Source of the DNA: UBA11524 sp963617205
Lineage (GTDB): Bacteria; Bacillota; Clostridia; Christensenellales; Aristaeellaceae
Direction: 5' to 3'
Length of the DNA: 19,435 bases
Assembly: GCA_963617205.1 (NCBI GenBank)
Contig: CAVEOA010000033.1
Span: forward strand, 1 to 19,435
Shown here piece after piece: positions 1-7,342 of the stretch. How positions within the stretch are numbered: the stretch's first letter is position 1; each line of letters starts with the position of its first letter. A program made the position numbers and the translations under genes. The notes below the pieces were generated by a model. That model was given only the letters and a program-made list of their open reading frames with translations, had not been told where the DNA came from and did not search any database.

Positions 1-50
1 CCCAGCAGGGACGCTGTCCCTGCACCCTGCAAGGGTCTTCGACCCTTGAC
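1..50. repeat. Tandem double-hairpin intergenic repeat
   Basis: Two perfect short-loop stems lie side by side just after the galE stop. The first is GCAGGGAC (5-12) with GTCCCTGC (16-23), an 8-bp stem with a 3-nt loop. The second is AAGGGTC (31-37) with GACCCTT (41-47), a 7-bp stem with a 3-nt loop. The linkers also echo one another (CACCCTGC, TTGACCC). Read in the galE direction they could act as terminator or 3'-end stabiliser, but no U-run follows within the window. The modular form resembles dispersed hairpin repeats between genes in gut Clostridia; that family link is my inference. The window begins inside or at the edge of this element. Confidence 0.6.
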
Positions 51-53
51 CCT

Positions 54-1073
54 TTATTTATTGTGATAGCCGTTTTTGTTATTCTTCTGCCAGTTCCACG
101 CATCGCGGCACATGTCCTCAAGCGTTTTAGTGGCTTCCCAGCCGAGCAGCTTTTTCGCCTTCGACGGGTCGGCAAAGCACTCATCAACATCGCCGTCGCG
201 GCGCGGACCGATGACATACGGCACGGGAACGCTGTTGACGCGGCTGAACGTGTTGACAATATCCAGCACGGAATAGCCCACGCCGGTGCCGAGGTTGATG
301 ATTTCGCAGCCATGCTGCTTCATGGCATAATCGCAGGCGGCGACATGACCCTTGGCGAGGTCAACCACGTGGATATAGTCGCGCACGCCGGTGCCGTCCT
401 TCGTGTGATAGTTGTTGCCGAAAACGGTCAGATGGTCGAGCTGACCTGCCGCGACCTTCGTGATGTAGGGCATCAGGTTGTTCGGGATGCCGTTGGGGTC
501 TTCACCGATTTTGCCGGATTCATGCGCGCCGATGGGGTTGAAGTAGCGCAGCAGCACAACCGACCATTCCGGGTCGGCAGTGACAACGCCCTGCAAAATC
601 TTTTCAATCATGTACTTCGTCCAGCCGTAGGGGTTGGTGCAGCCCTTGCAGAACATGTCCTCGCGCAGCGGCACCTCATCCGGTACGCCGTACACGGTCG
701 CCGAGGAGGAGAACACAATGCGCTTGCAGCCATGGCGGCGCATCGTTTCGCACAGCGTCAGGGTGGAATCGAGGTTGTTGCGGTAGTATTCCAGCGGCTT
801 ATGCACCGATTCGCCGACGGCCTTCAATCCGGCGAAGTGGATGACGGCATCAAACGTGTTTTCGCTGAAAATGCGATCCATCGCGGCAGCATCGCACACG
901 TCCGCTTCGTATGCCTTGACAGGCTTGCCGGTGATTTCTTCGACTCGCTTAAGCGCCTCGGGCTGGGAATTGACGTAGTTGTCTGCCACAACAACGTCAT
1001 GGCCTGCGTTCATGAGCTCCACGCACGTATGTGTCGCGATAAATCCGGCGCCGCCGGTCAGCAGGATATTCAT
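54..1073 (-). CDS. galE: UDP-glucose 4-epimerase GalE
   Basis: 339-residue short-chain dehydrogenase/reductase family epimerase that interconverts UDP-glucose and UDP-galactose in the cytoplasm (Leloir pathway and supply of galactose for surface glycans). The N-terminal NAD-binding motif is TGGAGFIATH (residues 6-15). The catalytic triad is visible as SSSAT (122-126) with Y149xxxK153 in NPYGWTK, and length matches bacterial GalE (about 330-340). The start at 1073 is chosen because AAAGGAGAGGG lies just upstream and the Rossmann motif begins at once; the open frame runs on upstream to 1316 but that part overlaps uvrA and has no homology. It lies downstream of uvrA on the same strand with its own promoter, and no other galactose gene is adjacent. 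Family identity is certain; specificity for UDP-Glc rather than UDP-GlcNAc is inferred. Confidence 0.95.
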   Translation of the reverse strand: MNILLTGGAGFIATHTCVELMNAGHDVVVADNYVNSQPEALKRVEEITGKPVKAYEADVCDAAAMDRIFSENTFDAVIHFAGLKAVGESVHKPLEYYRNNLDSTLTLCETMRRHGCKRIVFSSSATVYGVPDEVPLREDMFCKGCTNPYGWTKYMIEKILQGVVTADPEWSVVLLRYFNPIGAHESGKIGEDPNGIPNNLMPYITKVAAGQLDHLTVFGNNYHTKDGTGVRDYIHVVDLAKGHVAACDYAMKQHGCEIINLGTGVGYSVLDIVNTFSRVNSVPVPYVIGPRRDGDVDECFADPSKAKKLLGWEATKTLEDMCRDAWNWQKNNKNGYHNK

Positions 1074-1133
1074 CGATTGACCCTCTCCTTTTGTTCTCCT
1101 CTTTGCGGCGGCTGCCTCCTGCCGCCATGCGCT

Positions 1134-1161
1134 ATTATAGCACAAAATGCGCTTCGGCAAA
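1134..1161 (-). promoter_or_regulatory. Probable galE promoter
   Basis: On the minus strand there is a perfect -10 TATAAT (1134-1139) preceded by TGC, an extended -10. The -35 is weak: TTTGCC at 1156-1161 with a 16-nt spacer. The leader of about 55 nt before the galE start contains a 6-bp stem (1107-1112 with 1121-1126) whose loop carries AGGAGG-like bases, separate from the true ribosome site nearer the start. Confidence 0.6.
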
Positions 1162-1191
1162 AGCCATAAACGGGCGTTTCGGAAGATTTCG

Positions 1192-4020
1192 TTACCGGCG
1201 CAGCATTTTCCGGAGGAACTGCCCCGTGTAGGAGGCTTCGCAATCCGCAACCTGCTCCGGCGTGCCCTCGCAGACGATGGCGCCGCCCTTATCGCCGCCC
1301 TCGGGACCCAAGTCAATCAGGTAATCTGCCACCTTGATGACGTCGAGATTGTGCTCGATAACCAGCACGCTGTTGCCCGCATCCGTCAGGCGCTGAAGCA
1401 CGCCGATGAGTTTATCGACGTCCGCCATGTGCAGACCGGTTGTCGGCTCATCGAGGACATAGAGCGTCTTGCCGGTTGCGCGCCGGGAGAGCTCCGTCGC
1501 GAGCTTGACGCGCTGTGCCTCGCCGCCGGACAGCGTCGTCGATGATTGACCGAGCTTCATGTAGCCCAGACCGACGTCGCTGAGCGTTTCGAGCTTGCGG
1601 CGGATGCTTTCATGATGCTCGAAGAAGGTCAGCGCCTCCTCGATGTTCATGTCGAGCACCTCGGCGATGTTCTTGCCCTTGTAGGTCACCTCGAGCGTTT
1701 CGCGGTTATAGCGCTTGCCCTTGCATACGTCGCACGGCACGAAAATATCCGGCAGGAAGTGCATCTCGATTTTCAGCACCCCGTCGCCGCCGCAGTTTTC
1801 GCATCGTCCGCCCTTGACGTTAAAGGAGAAGCGATTTTCACGGTAGCCGCGTGCCTTTGCTTCCGGCGCGGCGGCGAACAGCTTGCGAATCTGGTCGAAC
1901 AGCCCGGTGTACGTTGCGGGATTCGAGCGCGGCGTGCGTCCGATAGGGCTCTGGTCGATGCAGATAATCTTGTCGAGCTGCTCCACGCCGTCCATGCGGT
2001 CAAAAGCGCCCGGACGCGTCTTGGCGCGGTTGAGCACCTTTGCCAGATGCTTGTAGAGGATTTCGTTGACGAGGCTGGATTTGCCCGATCCGCTCACGCC
2101 CGTCACGCAGCAGAGACACCCCAAGGGCACGCGGACATCGATGCGCTTGAGATTGTGCTCTCTCGCGCCGACAATCGTCAGGAAGCCGCGCGGCGTACGG
2201 CGGACAGATGGAATTTCGATGCGCCGCACGCCGGACAGGTACTGCCCGGTGATGCTCTCCGGATTGCGCTTGATGTCCTCCACCGTGCCCTGTGCGACAA
2301 TCCGTCCGCCGTGAATGCCTGCGCCCGGACCGACATCGACAATCCAGTCCGCGGCGTACATCGTGTCCTCATCGTGTTCAACCACAACGAGCGTGTTGCC
2401 CAAATCGCGCATCTTCTTGAGCGTGCGGATGAGCTTCTCGTTGTCGCGCTGATGCAGCCCGATGGACGGCTCGTCCAGAATATACAGCACGCCCATCAGC
2501 GCCGAGCCGATTTGCGTCGCCAGACGGATTCGCTGCGCTTCGCCGCCGGACAGAGAGCCTGCCGCACGTCCGAGCGTCAGATAGCCAAGCCCGACGTCCT
2601 CCAGAAAGCCCATGCGCGCGTTGATTTCCTTGAGAATCTGCGCAGCAATCATGCTTTCCTTCTCCGTCAGCGTCAGGGAGGAGAGGAACGCCTTTGCATC
2701 CGTGATGGCAAGGTCAGACACCTCGCTGAGGTTTTTGCCGCCGACCGTGACCGCCAGCGCCTCCGGCTTCAGGCGCTTGCCGCGGCAGACAGGGCACGGC
2801 TCCTCCGTCATGTATTCCTCGTACGCCGCCTTCATGGCATCGCTGCCGGTTTCCTCATAGCGCCGCTCGATGGAGGGGATAATGCCCTCGAAGGTCGTGG
2901 CGTACTGCCCCTTGCCGCGGGGCGTATCATAGGTGATGGTCAGCTTTTCGCTGCCCGTGCCGTAGAGCAGCGCGTGAATGCCGTCCTCCGGAATGTCCTC
3001 AATCGGCGTATCAAGCGTGAAGCCGAAGCGGTCGCTCAGCGCCTGCAGGTACTGCGCTGTCACGCCGTCGCCTTCCACCGAGCCGAAGCCCATCGCGTTC
3101 AGACCGCCCTGCCGTATCGACAGCTTTCTGTCCGGAAAAAGCACGTCCTGGCTGACGACCATGCGGTAGCCCAGACCTGAGCAGCTCGGGCACGCGCCGT
3201 AAGGGCTGTTGAAGGAGAACATGCGCGGGCTGAGCTCCTCAAGCGAAACGCCGCAGTCCGGGCAGGCGTAATTCATCGAGAAGAGCAGCTCACCCTTGTC
3301 CATCAGGTCGATGATGACGAGCCCGCCGGAGCGCCTCGTCGCCGTTTCGATGGAGTCTGCCAGCCGGCTCTGGAACTCGCGTCCGCTCCGGACAATCAGA
3401 CGGTCAACCACGATGTCAATCGTGTGCTTCTTGGTCTTTTCAAGCGCCGGCGCATCTTCGAGGCGGTACAGCTCGCCGTCAATGCGCACGCGCGCAAAGC
3501 CGTTTTTCCGCGCATCCTCCAGCACCTTGTGATGCTCGCCCTTTTTGCCGCGGATGACCGGACAGAGCACCATCAATTTCGTTCCGTCGGGATAGGCGCT
3601 GACGGCGTCCACCATCTGGTCAACGCTCTGCTGGCGGATTTCGCGCCCGCATTTCGGGCAGTGCGGATGACCGATGCGCGCATAGAGCAGGCGCAGGTAA
3701 TCATGGATTTCCGTGACCGTGCCGACAGTCGAGCGCGGATTACGGCTGGTCGTCTTCTGGTCGATGGAAATGGCGGGCGACAGACCGTCAATCTGGTCGA
3801 CATCCGGCTTTTCCATCTGCCCGAGGAATTGCCGTGCGTAGCTGGACAGGCTCTCGACATAGCGCCGCTGTCCCTCGGCGTAAAGCGTGTCAAACGCGAG
3901 CGAGCTCTTGCCGGAGCCGGATAGCCCCGTGAACACAATCAGCTTGTCGCGCGGAATCGTCAAATCCACGTTTTGAAGGTTGTGCACCTTCGCGCCGCGG
4001 ATGATAATCTGGTCATTCAT
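1192..4020 (-). CDS. uvrA: Excinuclease ABC subunit A (UvrA)
   Basis: 942-residue DNA-damage recognition ATPase of nucleotide excision repair; it dimerises, loads UvrB onto lesions and then leaves. Two ABC modules are complete. The first has Walker A GLSGSGKSS (32-40), signature LSGGEAQR (490-497) and Walker B YILDEPS (513-519). The second has Walker A GVSGSGKSS (641-649), signature LSGGEAQR (830-837) and Walker B YVLDEPT (854-860). Zinc-binding cysteine pairs are at C253/C256 with C277/C280 and at C740/C743 with C763/C766, as in E. coli UvrA. Length is typical (about 940). The start at 4020 follows AGGAGG at good spacing. uvrB is not next to it, unlike the uvrB-uvrA order in Bacillus. No convincing SOS box was found in its promoter. 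Confidence 0.98.
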   Translation of the reverse strand: MNDQIIIRGAKVHNLQNVDLTIPRDKLIVFTGLSGSGKSSLAFDTLYAEGQRRYVESLSSYARQFLGQMEKPDVDQIDGLSPAISIDQKTTSRNPRSTVGTVTEIHDYLRLLYARIGHPHCPKCGREIRQQSVDQMVDAVSAYPDGTKLMVLCPVIRGKKGEHHKVLEDARKNGFARVRIDGELYRLEDAPALEKTKKHTIDIVVDRLIVRSGREFQSRLADSIETATRRSGGLVIIDLMDKGELLFSMNYACPDCGVSLEELSPRMFSFNSPYGACPSCSGLGYRMVVSQDVLFPDRKLSIRQGGLNAMGFGSVEGDGVTAQYLQALSDRFGFTLDTPIEDIPEDGIHALLYGTGSEKLTITYDTPRGKGQYATTFEGIIPSIERRYEETGSDAMKAAYEEYMTEEPCPVCRGKRLKPEALAVTVGGKNLSEVSDLAITDAKAFLSSLTLTEKESMIAAQILKEINARMGFLEDVGLGYLTLGRAAGSLSGGEAQRIRLATQIGSALMGVLYILDEPSIGLHQRDNEKLIRTLKKMRDLGNTLVVVEHDEDTMYAADWIVDVGPGAGIHGGRIVAQGTVEDIKRNPESITGQYLSGVRRIEIPSVRRTPRGFLTIVGAREHNLKRIDVRVPLGCLCCVTGVSGSGKSSLVNEILYKHLAKVLNRAKTRPGAFDRMDGVEQLDKIICIDQSPIGRTPRSNPATYTGLFDQIRKLFAAAPEAKARGYRENRFSFNVKGGRCENCGGDGVLKIEMHFLPDIFVPCDVCKGKRYNRETLEVTYKGKNIAEVLDMNIEEALTFFEHHESIRRKLETLSDVGLGYMKLGQSSTTLSGGEAQRVKLATELSRRATGKTLYVLDEPTTGLHMADVDKLIGVLQRLTDAGNSVLVIEHNLDVIKVADYLIDLGPEGGDKGGAIVCEGTPEQVADCEASYTGQFLRKMLRR

Positions 4021-4049
4021 GGTGGTGTTCCTCCTGTTTACAGGGGATT

Positions 4050-4078
4050 AGTATAGCACATGTGTTTCCGTACCGCAA
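4050..4078 (-). promoter_or_regulatory. uvrA promoter
   Basis: Minus-strand -35 TTGCGG (4073-4078), 17-nt spacer, -10 TATACT (4050-4055) preceded by TGC (extended -10). About 25-30 nt separate the -10 from the uvrA start, with AGGAGG in between. It is divergent from the transporter-operon promoter about 90 bp away. Confidence 0.75.
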
Positions 4079-4144
4079 GGCGAACAGGGGAAATGAACGC
4101 GCAGCAGGCAGGTGTTTTCTCATATTAAGTTTAAGTGTCCGCAT

Positions 4145-4158
4145 TGTAAACGTTTTGG
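4145..4158 (+). promoter_or_regulatory. cre-like (CcpA) site upstream of the transporter operon
   Basis: TGTAAACGTTTTGG matches 9 of the 11 specified positions of the Gram-positive catabolite-responsive consensus TGWAANCGNTNWCA; only the final CA is missing. It ends 8 nt before the -35 of the operon promoter, where bound CcpA could act on transcription. A carbohydrate-type ABC operon is a natural CcpA target. The site is a single imperfect match seen by eye, so it is a candidate only. Confidence 0.4.
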
Positions 4159-4166
4159 TCGTTCGC

Positions 4167-4195
4167 TTTACGAAAAAACGATTCTATGGTACAAT
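4167..4195 (+). promoter_or_regulatory. Promoter of the seven-gene transporter operon
   Basis: -35 TTTACG (4167-4172), 17-nt spacer, -10 TACAAT (4190-4195) preceded by TGG (extended -10). The predicted start of transcription is near 4202, giving a leader of about 60 nt if translation starts at 4262. An interrupted inverted repeat (CGTTTT at 4151-4156 with AAAACG at 4175-4180, and TTCG at 4162-4165 with CGAA at 4171-4174) spans the -35 and could be an operator. Confidence 0.65.
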
Positions 4196-4261
4196 GAAAC
4201 TGGGTACATGCCCCGTGCATAAGCTGCCATGGAAATACAGGAAACGGAGACGATAAAGAGC

Positions 4262-4756
4262 ATGGATCGATGGGTTAGGAGCGGATATACGACGGATCGG
4301 AAGAATCATCCGAGCGTAACGCCGATGCCGGCACCGCGCGGCAGGGGAATCGTGATTCTGATTCTGCTGGCGCTGCTCGTGGCGTCCGTGGTGTTCGGCT
4401 CGGTGATGACAGCAAAGGTGTCGCGGGCCAATTCGCGGAATATCTCGACGATGAAGGAGGAATGCGCGGATGCCGTGGCGCTGTGCTCGACGCTCAGCCG
4501 GACTGCAAGCACCTCTTCCGCCGGCATTCTGGGCAAAATCCGTGCGGACGTGCATGCAATCGACGTCATCAATGATATGAAGATGCTGCAGGACGGGGAG
4601 AATCACGCCTATGTCAGCGCTGCGCTGATTGACGAGCTTTACGCGATTATGGATACGTATTCCAACACGCTGATTACCGGCATGAGCACGGTGGAAAACC
4701 AGACGAGCCTGTCGAATGCATTGCAGGAGCTGAGCGCGGCGCTGGCCGGGCTCTGA
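4262..4756 (+). CDS. Small single-pass membrane protein, unknown function
   Basis: I do not recognise a family. The 164-residue protein has a basic, proline-containing cytoplasmic N-terminus (1-28), one strong membrane helix (about 29-50, rich in I, L, V, A), and a probably helical outer part (51-164) with two cysteines (C68, C75) and no catalytic motif. Start 4262 is preferred because AAACGGAG lies 12 nt upstream; ATG 4229 in the same frame would give 175 residues but has no ribosome site. It is the first gene of the operon, 22 nt before the first binding-protein gene and directly after the promoter. Position suggests an accessory or assembly subunit of the transporter, which is inference only. 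Confidence 0.7.
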   Translation: MDRWVRSGYTTDRKNHPSVTPMPAPRGRGIVILILLALLVASVVFGSVMTAKVSRANSRNISTMKEECADAVALCSTLSRTASTSSAGILGKIRADVHAIDVINDMKMLQDGENHAYVSAALIDELYAIMDTYSNTLITGMSTVENQTSLSNALQELSAALAGL

Positions 4757-4778
4757 TAACGCGAGAAGGAGGCAACCT

Positions 4779-7133
4779 ATGCGGGCTTTGCTACGGCGGG
4801 TGACGGCGCTCGCGCTGACGCTGCTGCTTCTCGCTTCCTGCGCCGGTGCGGAGAACCTGCGGCTCTATACGTATCCCGCAGGGACGAACACGAGCGACAC
4901 GAATCACTATCCATCGCGGAATAATTACCTGATGATTCGCGGTATGGTTCGGGCGATGGGCGGCGCGGTAATCATGGCGTATGACAGCGCGTACAGAGGC
5001 ATTTCGCTGTTCTTCTGGCAGGACGGCATGACAGAGATGCGCTGCATCGAGGACAGCATTTACTACGCGTCGAACGCCGGCAGTATGGCGGAGGCGGAGG
5101 AGATGTGCGAGGACCGGATGAGCAGCATTCCGCTCTACAAAATGCCGGACTTGACGCACGCGCTGTCCTTTATCGTCAGCGACGGGGAAACGCTCTACGG
5201 CTACAATGAACTGAACAACCTCGTGTTCACCATCGAGGAGACGGCAGACGGCGTTGTCTATCACGATGTCGTAACGATTGCGGATGACGAGCTGCTGTGG
5301 GTCAGCGATGCGGACGGCGAACAGGAAGCCTACCGGCGGTCGCTCAGGCCGCTGGGCGTGTGGGAGAACACCATGCTGCTCTATTCAATCGGCGGGGAGC
5401 ATGAAAGCCTGATGACATTCGACCTGACGGATGGAAGCATCCGCAGCATTCCGGTGGAACGGCTGATGATGGCGTATGACTGGCAGCCGGGTCAGGCGCT
5501 ATTGTGGATTCAAAAGGAAGAAAACGGGATTATCTGCGATTTGTACGTCTATGACGCCGCAAGCGACACGCAGACGCTGCTGCAGGAGAATGTGACGGTT
5601 GGCAAGTGGGAGAGCGGCATATACGACGCGGATACCGGCGCGTATCTGGCGGTGCGGCAGCAGCAGGTCATTGCGACAACGGACTTTGCGACCGGTCAGG
5701 CGCTGGCGACGATGCCCGAAGCCTGCGCGTATATCGCCTGCACGGAAAACAGCATCATCGGCGCGACCTTCACCAGCGTCTACGTGCGCGACAGGAATGC
5801 CTCTGCGTCTGCAACGATGCGGATTTGGGGCAATGACGGGCTCGATACGGAGGCCGTCACCGAGTTTGTGGAGCAGCATCCGGAGGTCAGCCTTGCGCAG
5901 GAAACGGAATCAACGTTGCGGCTGAAGGCAAAGGGGATTGCGGAGGCTTTCGCGCAGGAGGACGCGCCGGACATTCTCCTCATGACGCTCAGAGACAGCA
6001 TTGGTGAAGCGGATGGCAGCTGGGCGCTGGACGCATTGCTGGAAGAGGAAGCGCTGGCGGATTTGTCCTTCTGCGAGGAGGCGGTCACATACGGCGAACG
6101 GCTGAACACGGTGTTCCGCGATGCCGTCATGAAGGACGGGAAAATGTACGCCCTGCCGCTGCACGCAACGAGCACAGGCGGATTCTTCGCGAACCGGGAG
6201 CTGATGCAGAAAATCGGGCTGACGGACGAGGACATCCCGACGAGCCTGACGGAGCTGTGCGCATTTATCACGCGGTGGAATGACGAGTACACGGAGAAAT
6301 ACGCCGCATATGCGCCGCTGGACGAAACCGAGGATTATCGCGAACGGATGCTTGACCTGATGGTGCGCGAATGGATCGGGTACTGTCAGGCAAACGGCAT
6401 GGCGCTCACGTTCGATCACCCGATTTTCCGCGAGATGATGGATGCGCTGGACAACATGCGCGCAGACAAAATCGAGCAGCAGAACGAGCATGTCAATGAG
6501 GACGACAGCGACTACAAGCAGCCGCTCATCTGGACGAACGGCACGGTCGTCAGCAATTTCAGCAACTACAACGTCAGCGATGCAAGCCGGTACTTCCTGC
6601 GGATGACGCTGACGCCGGAGACGGATTTCTGCCACGGCATCACGCAGATGACGGTGCTGATGGTGAATCCGAACACGCAGAACAGGGCGCTCATCAGCGA
6701 GCTGATCGCACTGGCGCTTTCCATGCAGAGCGAGGAAAACCAGTGCGTGCTGCTCAGGGACTATGAGCAGCCGGTGGAATACTCCTCCTATGCGCTGGTG
6801 GCGGCATCATACGAGAGCGAAATCGCAGCGCTGCAGGAGGAGCTTGAAACGGTGGCAGACTGGCGCAAGAGCAGCCTGAAAAGCAGGATTGCCGAGCTGC
6901 AGGAGGAAGCGGACCGCATGAGGGTCGCGGACAGATGGGCACTCGCACCGGATACCATCACGCTGTATCAGCAGACGATTCTGCCGGTCAGCTACCTGCG
7001 GCGCCCGGGCATCCTCGTGCGCGACACGGCGGATACGCTGGGCGACCTGATGGCGCGCAAGGTGAGCGGGGAGCTGTCCACAGAGGACTTCATCGCGCAG
7101 GCGGATGCGCTGCTGGCATCGCTCGGCGAATAA
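4779..7133 (+). CDS. Two-domain extracellular solute-binding protein 1 (propeller-like + family 1 SBP)
   Basis: 784 residues. The export signal ends in a good lipobox, L18-A19-S20-C21, suggesting a lipid-anchored surface protein; an AGA|EN peptidase I site follows directly. Residues about 30-345 are beta-rich with blade-like repeats (LYVYDAASDTQTLL, LMTFDLTDGS), probably a propeller. From about 346 a family 1 carbohydrate-binding-protein domain follows: MRIWGNDGLDTEAVTEFV, HPEV, DGKMYALP (453-460) and ANRELMQKIGL. Ordinary sugar SBPs are 400-450 residues and lack the N-terminal half. A charged coiled-coil hairpin is inserted at about 678-716. The start at 4779 follows AGAAGGAGG. It is a paralogue of the next gene and precedes MalF/MalG-type permeases. 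The ligand is unknown; it may sense or bind an oligosaccharide. Confidence 0.8.
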   Translation: MRALLRRVTALALTLLLLASCAGAENLRLYTYPAGTNTSDTNHYPSRNNYLMIRGMVRAMGGAVIMAYDSAYRGISLFFWQDGMTEMRCIEDSIYYASNAGSMAEAEEMCEDRMSSIPLYKMPDLTHALSFIVSDGETLYGYNELNNLVFTIEETADGVVYHDVVTIADDELLWVSDADGEQEAYRRSLRPLGVWENTMLLYSIGGEHESLMTFDLTDGSIRSIPVERLMMAYDWQPGQALLWIQKEENGIICDLYVYDAASDTQTLLQENVTVGKWESGIYDADTGAYLAVRQQQVIATTDFATGQALATMPEACAYIACTENSIIGATFTSVYVRDRNASASATMRIWGNDGLDTEAVTEFVEQHPEVSLAQETESTLRLKAKGIAEAFAQEDAPDILLMTLRDSIGEADGSWALDALLEEEALADLSFCEEAVTYGERLNTVFRDAVMKDGKMYALPLHATSTGGFFANRELMQKIGLTDEDIPTSLTELCAFITRWNDEYTEKYAAYAPLDETEDYRERMLDLMVREWIGYCQANGMALTFDHPIFREMMDALDNMRADKIEQQNEHVNEDDSDYKQPLIWTNGTVVSNFSNYNVSDASRYFLRMTLTPETDFCHGITQMTVLMVNPNTQNRALISELIALALSMQSEENQCVLLRDYEQPVEYSSYALVAASYESEIAALQEELETVADWRKSSLKSRIAELQEEADRMRVADRWALAPDTITLYQQTILPVSYLRRPGILVRDTADTLGDLMARKVSGELSTEDFIAQADALLASLGE

Positions 7134-7342
7134 GCGGACGTACCTCCGGCAAGCCTCCGGTTGCTGCAATCGCATCTTTATTCATCGTATCGCTTCATTT
7201 ACGCGGCGTTGCCCTGCATTTGTTACGGAACTGTAAATTCACAAAAACTTTCACCAGACATGGAAAAAATCCGACATGCCATGCGTTTAATTAAGTGTCT
7301 GCTCTGTGCAGAAAAAATGAACGTCATCAAAGGAGGATCACC
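7134..7342 (+). other. 209-bp gap between the two binding-protein genes
   Basis: This is the longest gap inside the operon. It holds no good terminator. A possible weak promoter is TTGCCC (7209-7214), 17 nt, TGTAAA (7232-7237); unlike the other promoters of this window it lacks an extended -10, so I give it little weight. A 5-bp hairpin, TCTGC (7298-7302) with GCAGA (7308-7312), lies just before the strong ribosome site AAAGGAGG of the next gene. The gap leaves open whether binding protein 2 has an extra transcript of its own. Confidence 0.4.

Noticed and set aside
63..1169. Long plus-strand ORF antisense to galE
   Set aside because: The minus-strand frame has the complete GalE motifs; the antisense frame has no family motif and no ribosome site and is a GC-bias shadow.
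1140..1191. Terminator behind uvrA
   Set aside because: The only dyad is AAACG-CC-CGTTT, too short and with an impossible 2-nt loop; no convincing terminator is visible.
1074..1316. N-terminal extension of galE
   Set aside because: It would overlap uvrA, cross the galE promoter and precede the Rossmann motif with unrelated residues; the strong ribosome site is at 1073.
1546..3180. 544-residue plus-strand ORF antisense to uvrA
   Set aside because: uvrA on the other strand is complete with both ABC modules; the antisense product is rich in A, R, H, D as expected of a shadow.
4081..4094. SOS (LexA) box in front of uvrA
   Set aside because: CGAACAGGGGAAAT has only the left half of the Gram-positive consensus CGAACNNNNGTTYG; the right half is missing.
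7209..7237. Internal promoter before binding protein 2
   Set aside because: TTGCCC-17-TGTAAA matches only four bases per box and lacks the TGN element of every other promoter here; kept only as a remark on the gap.
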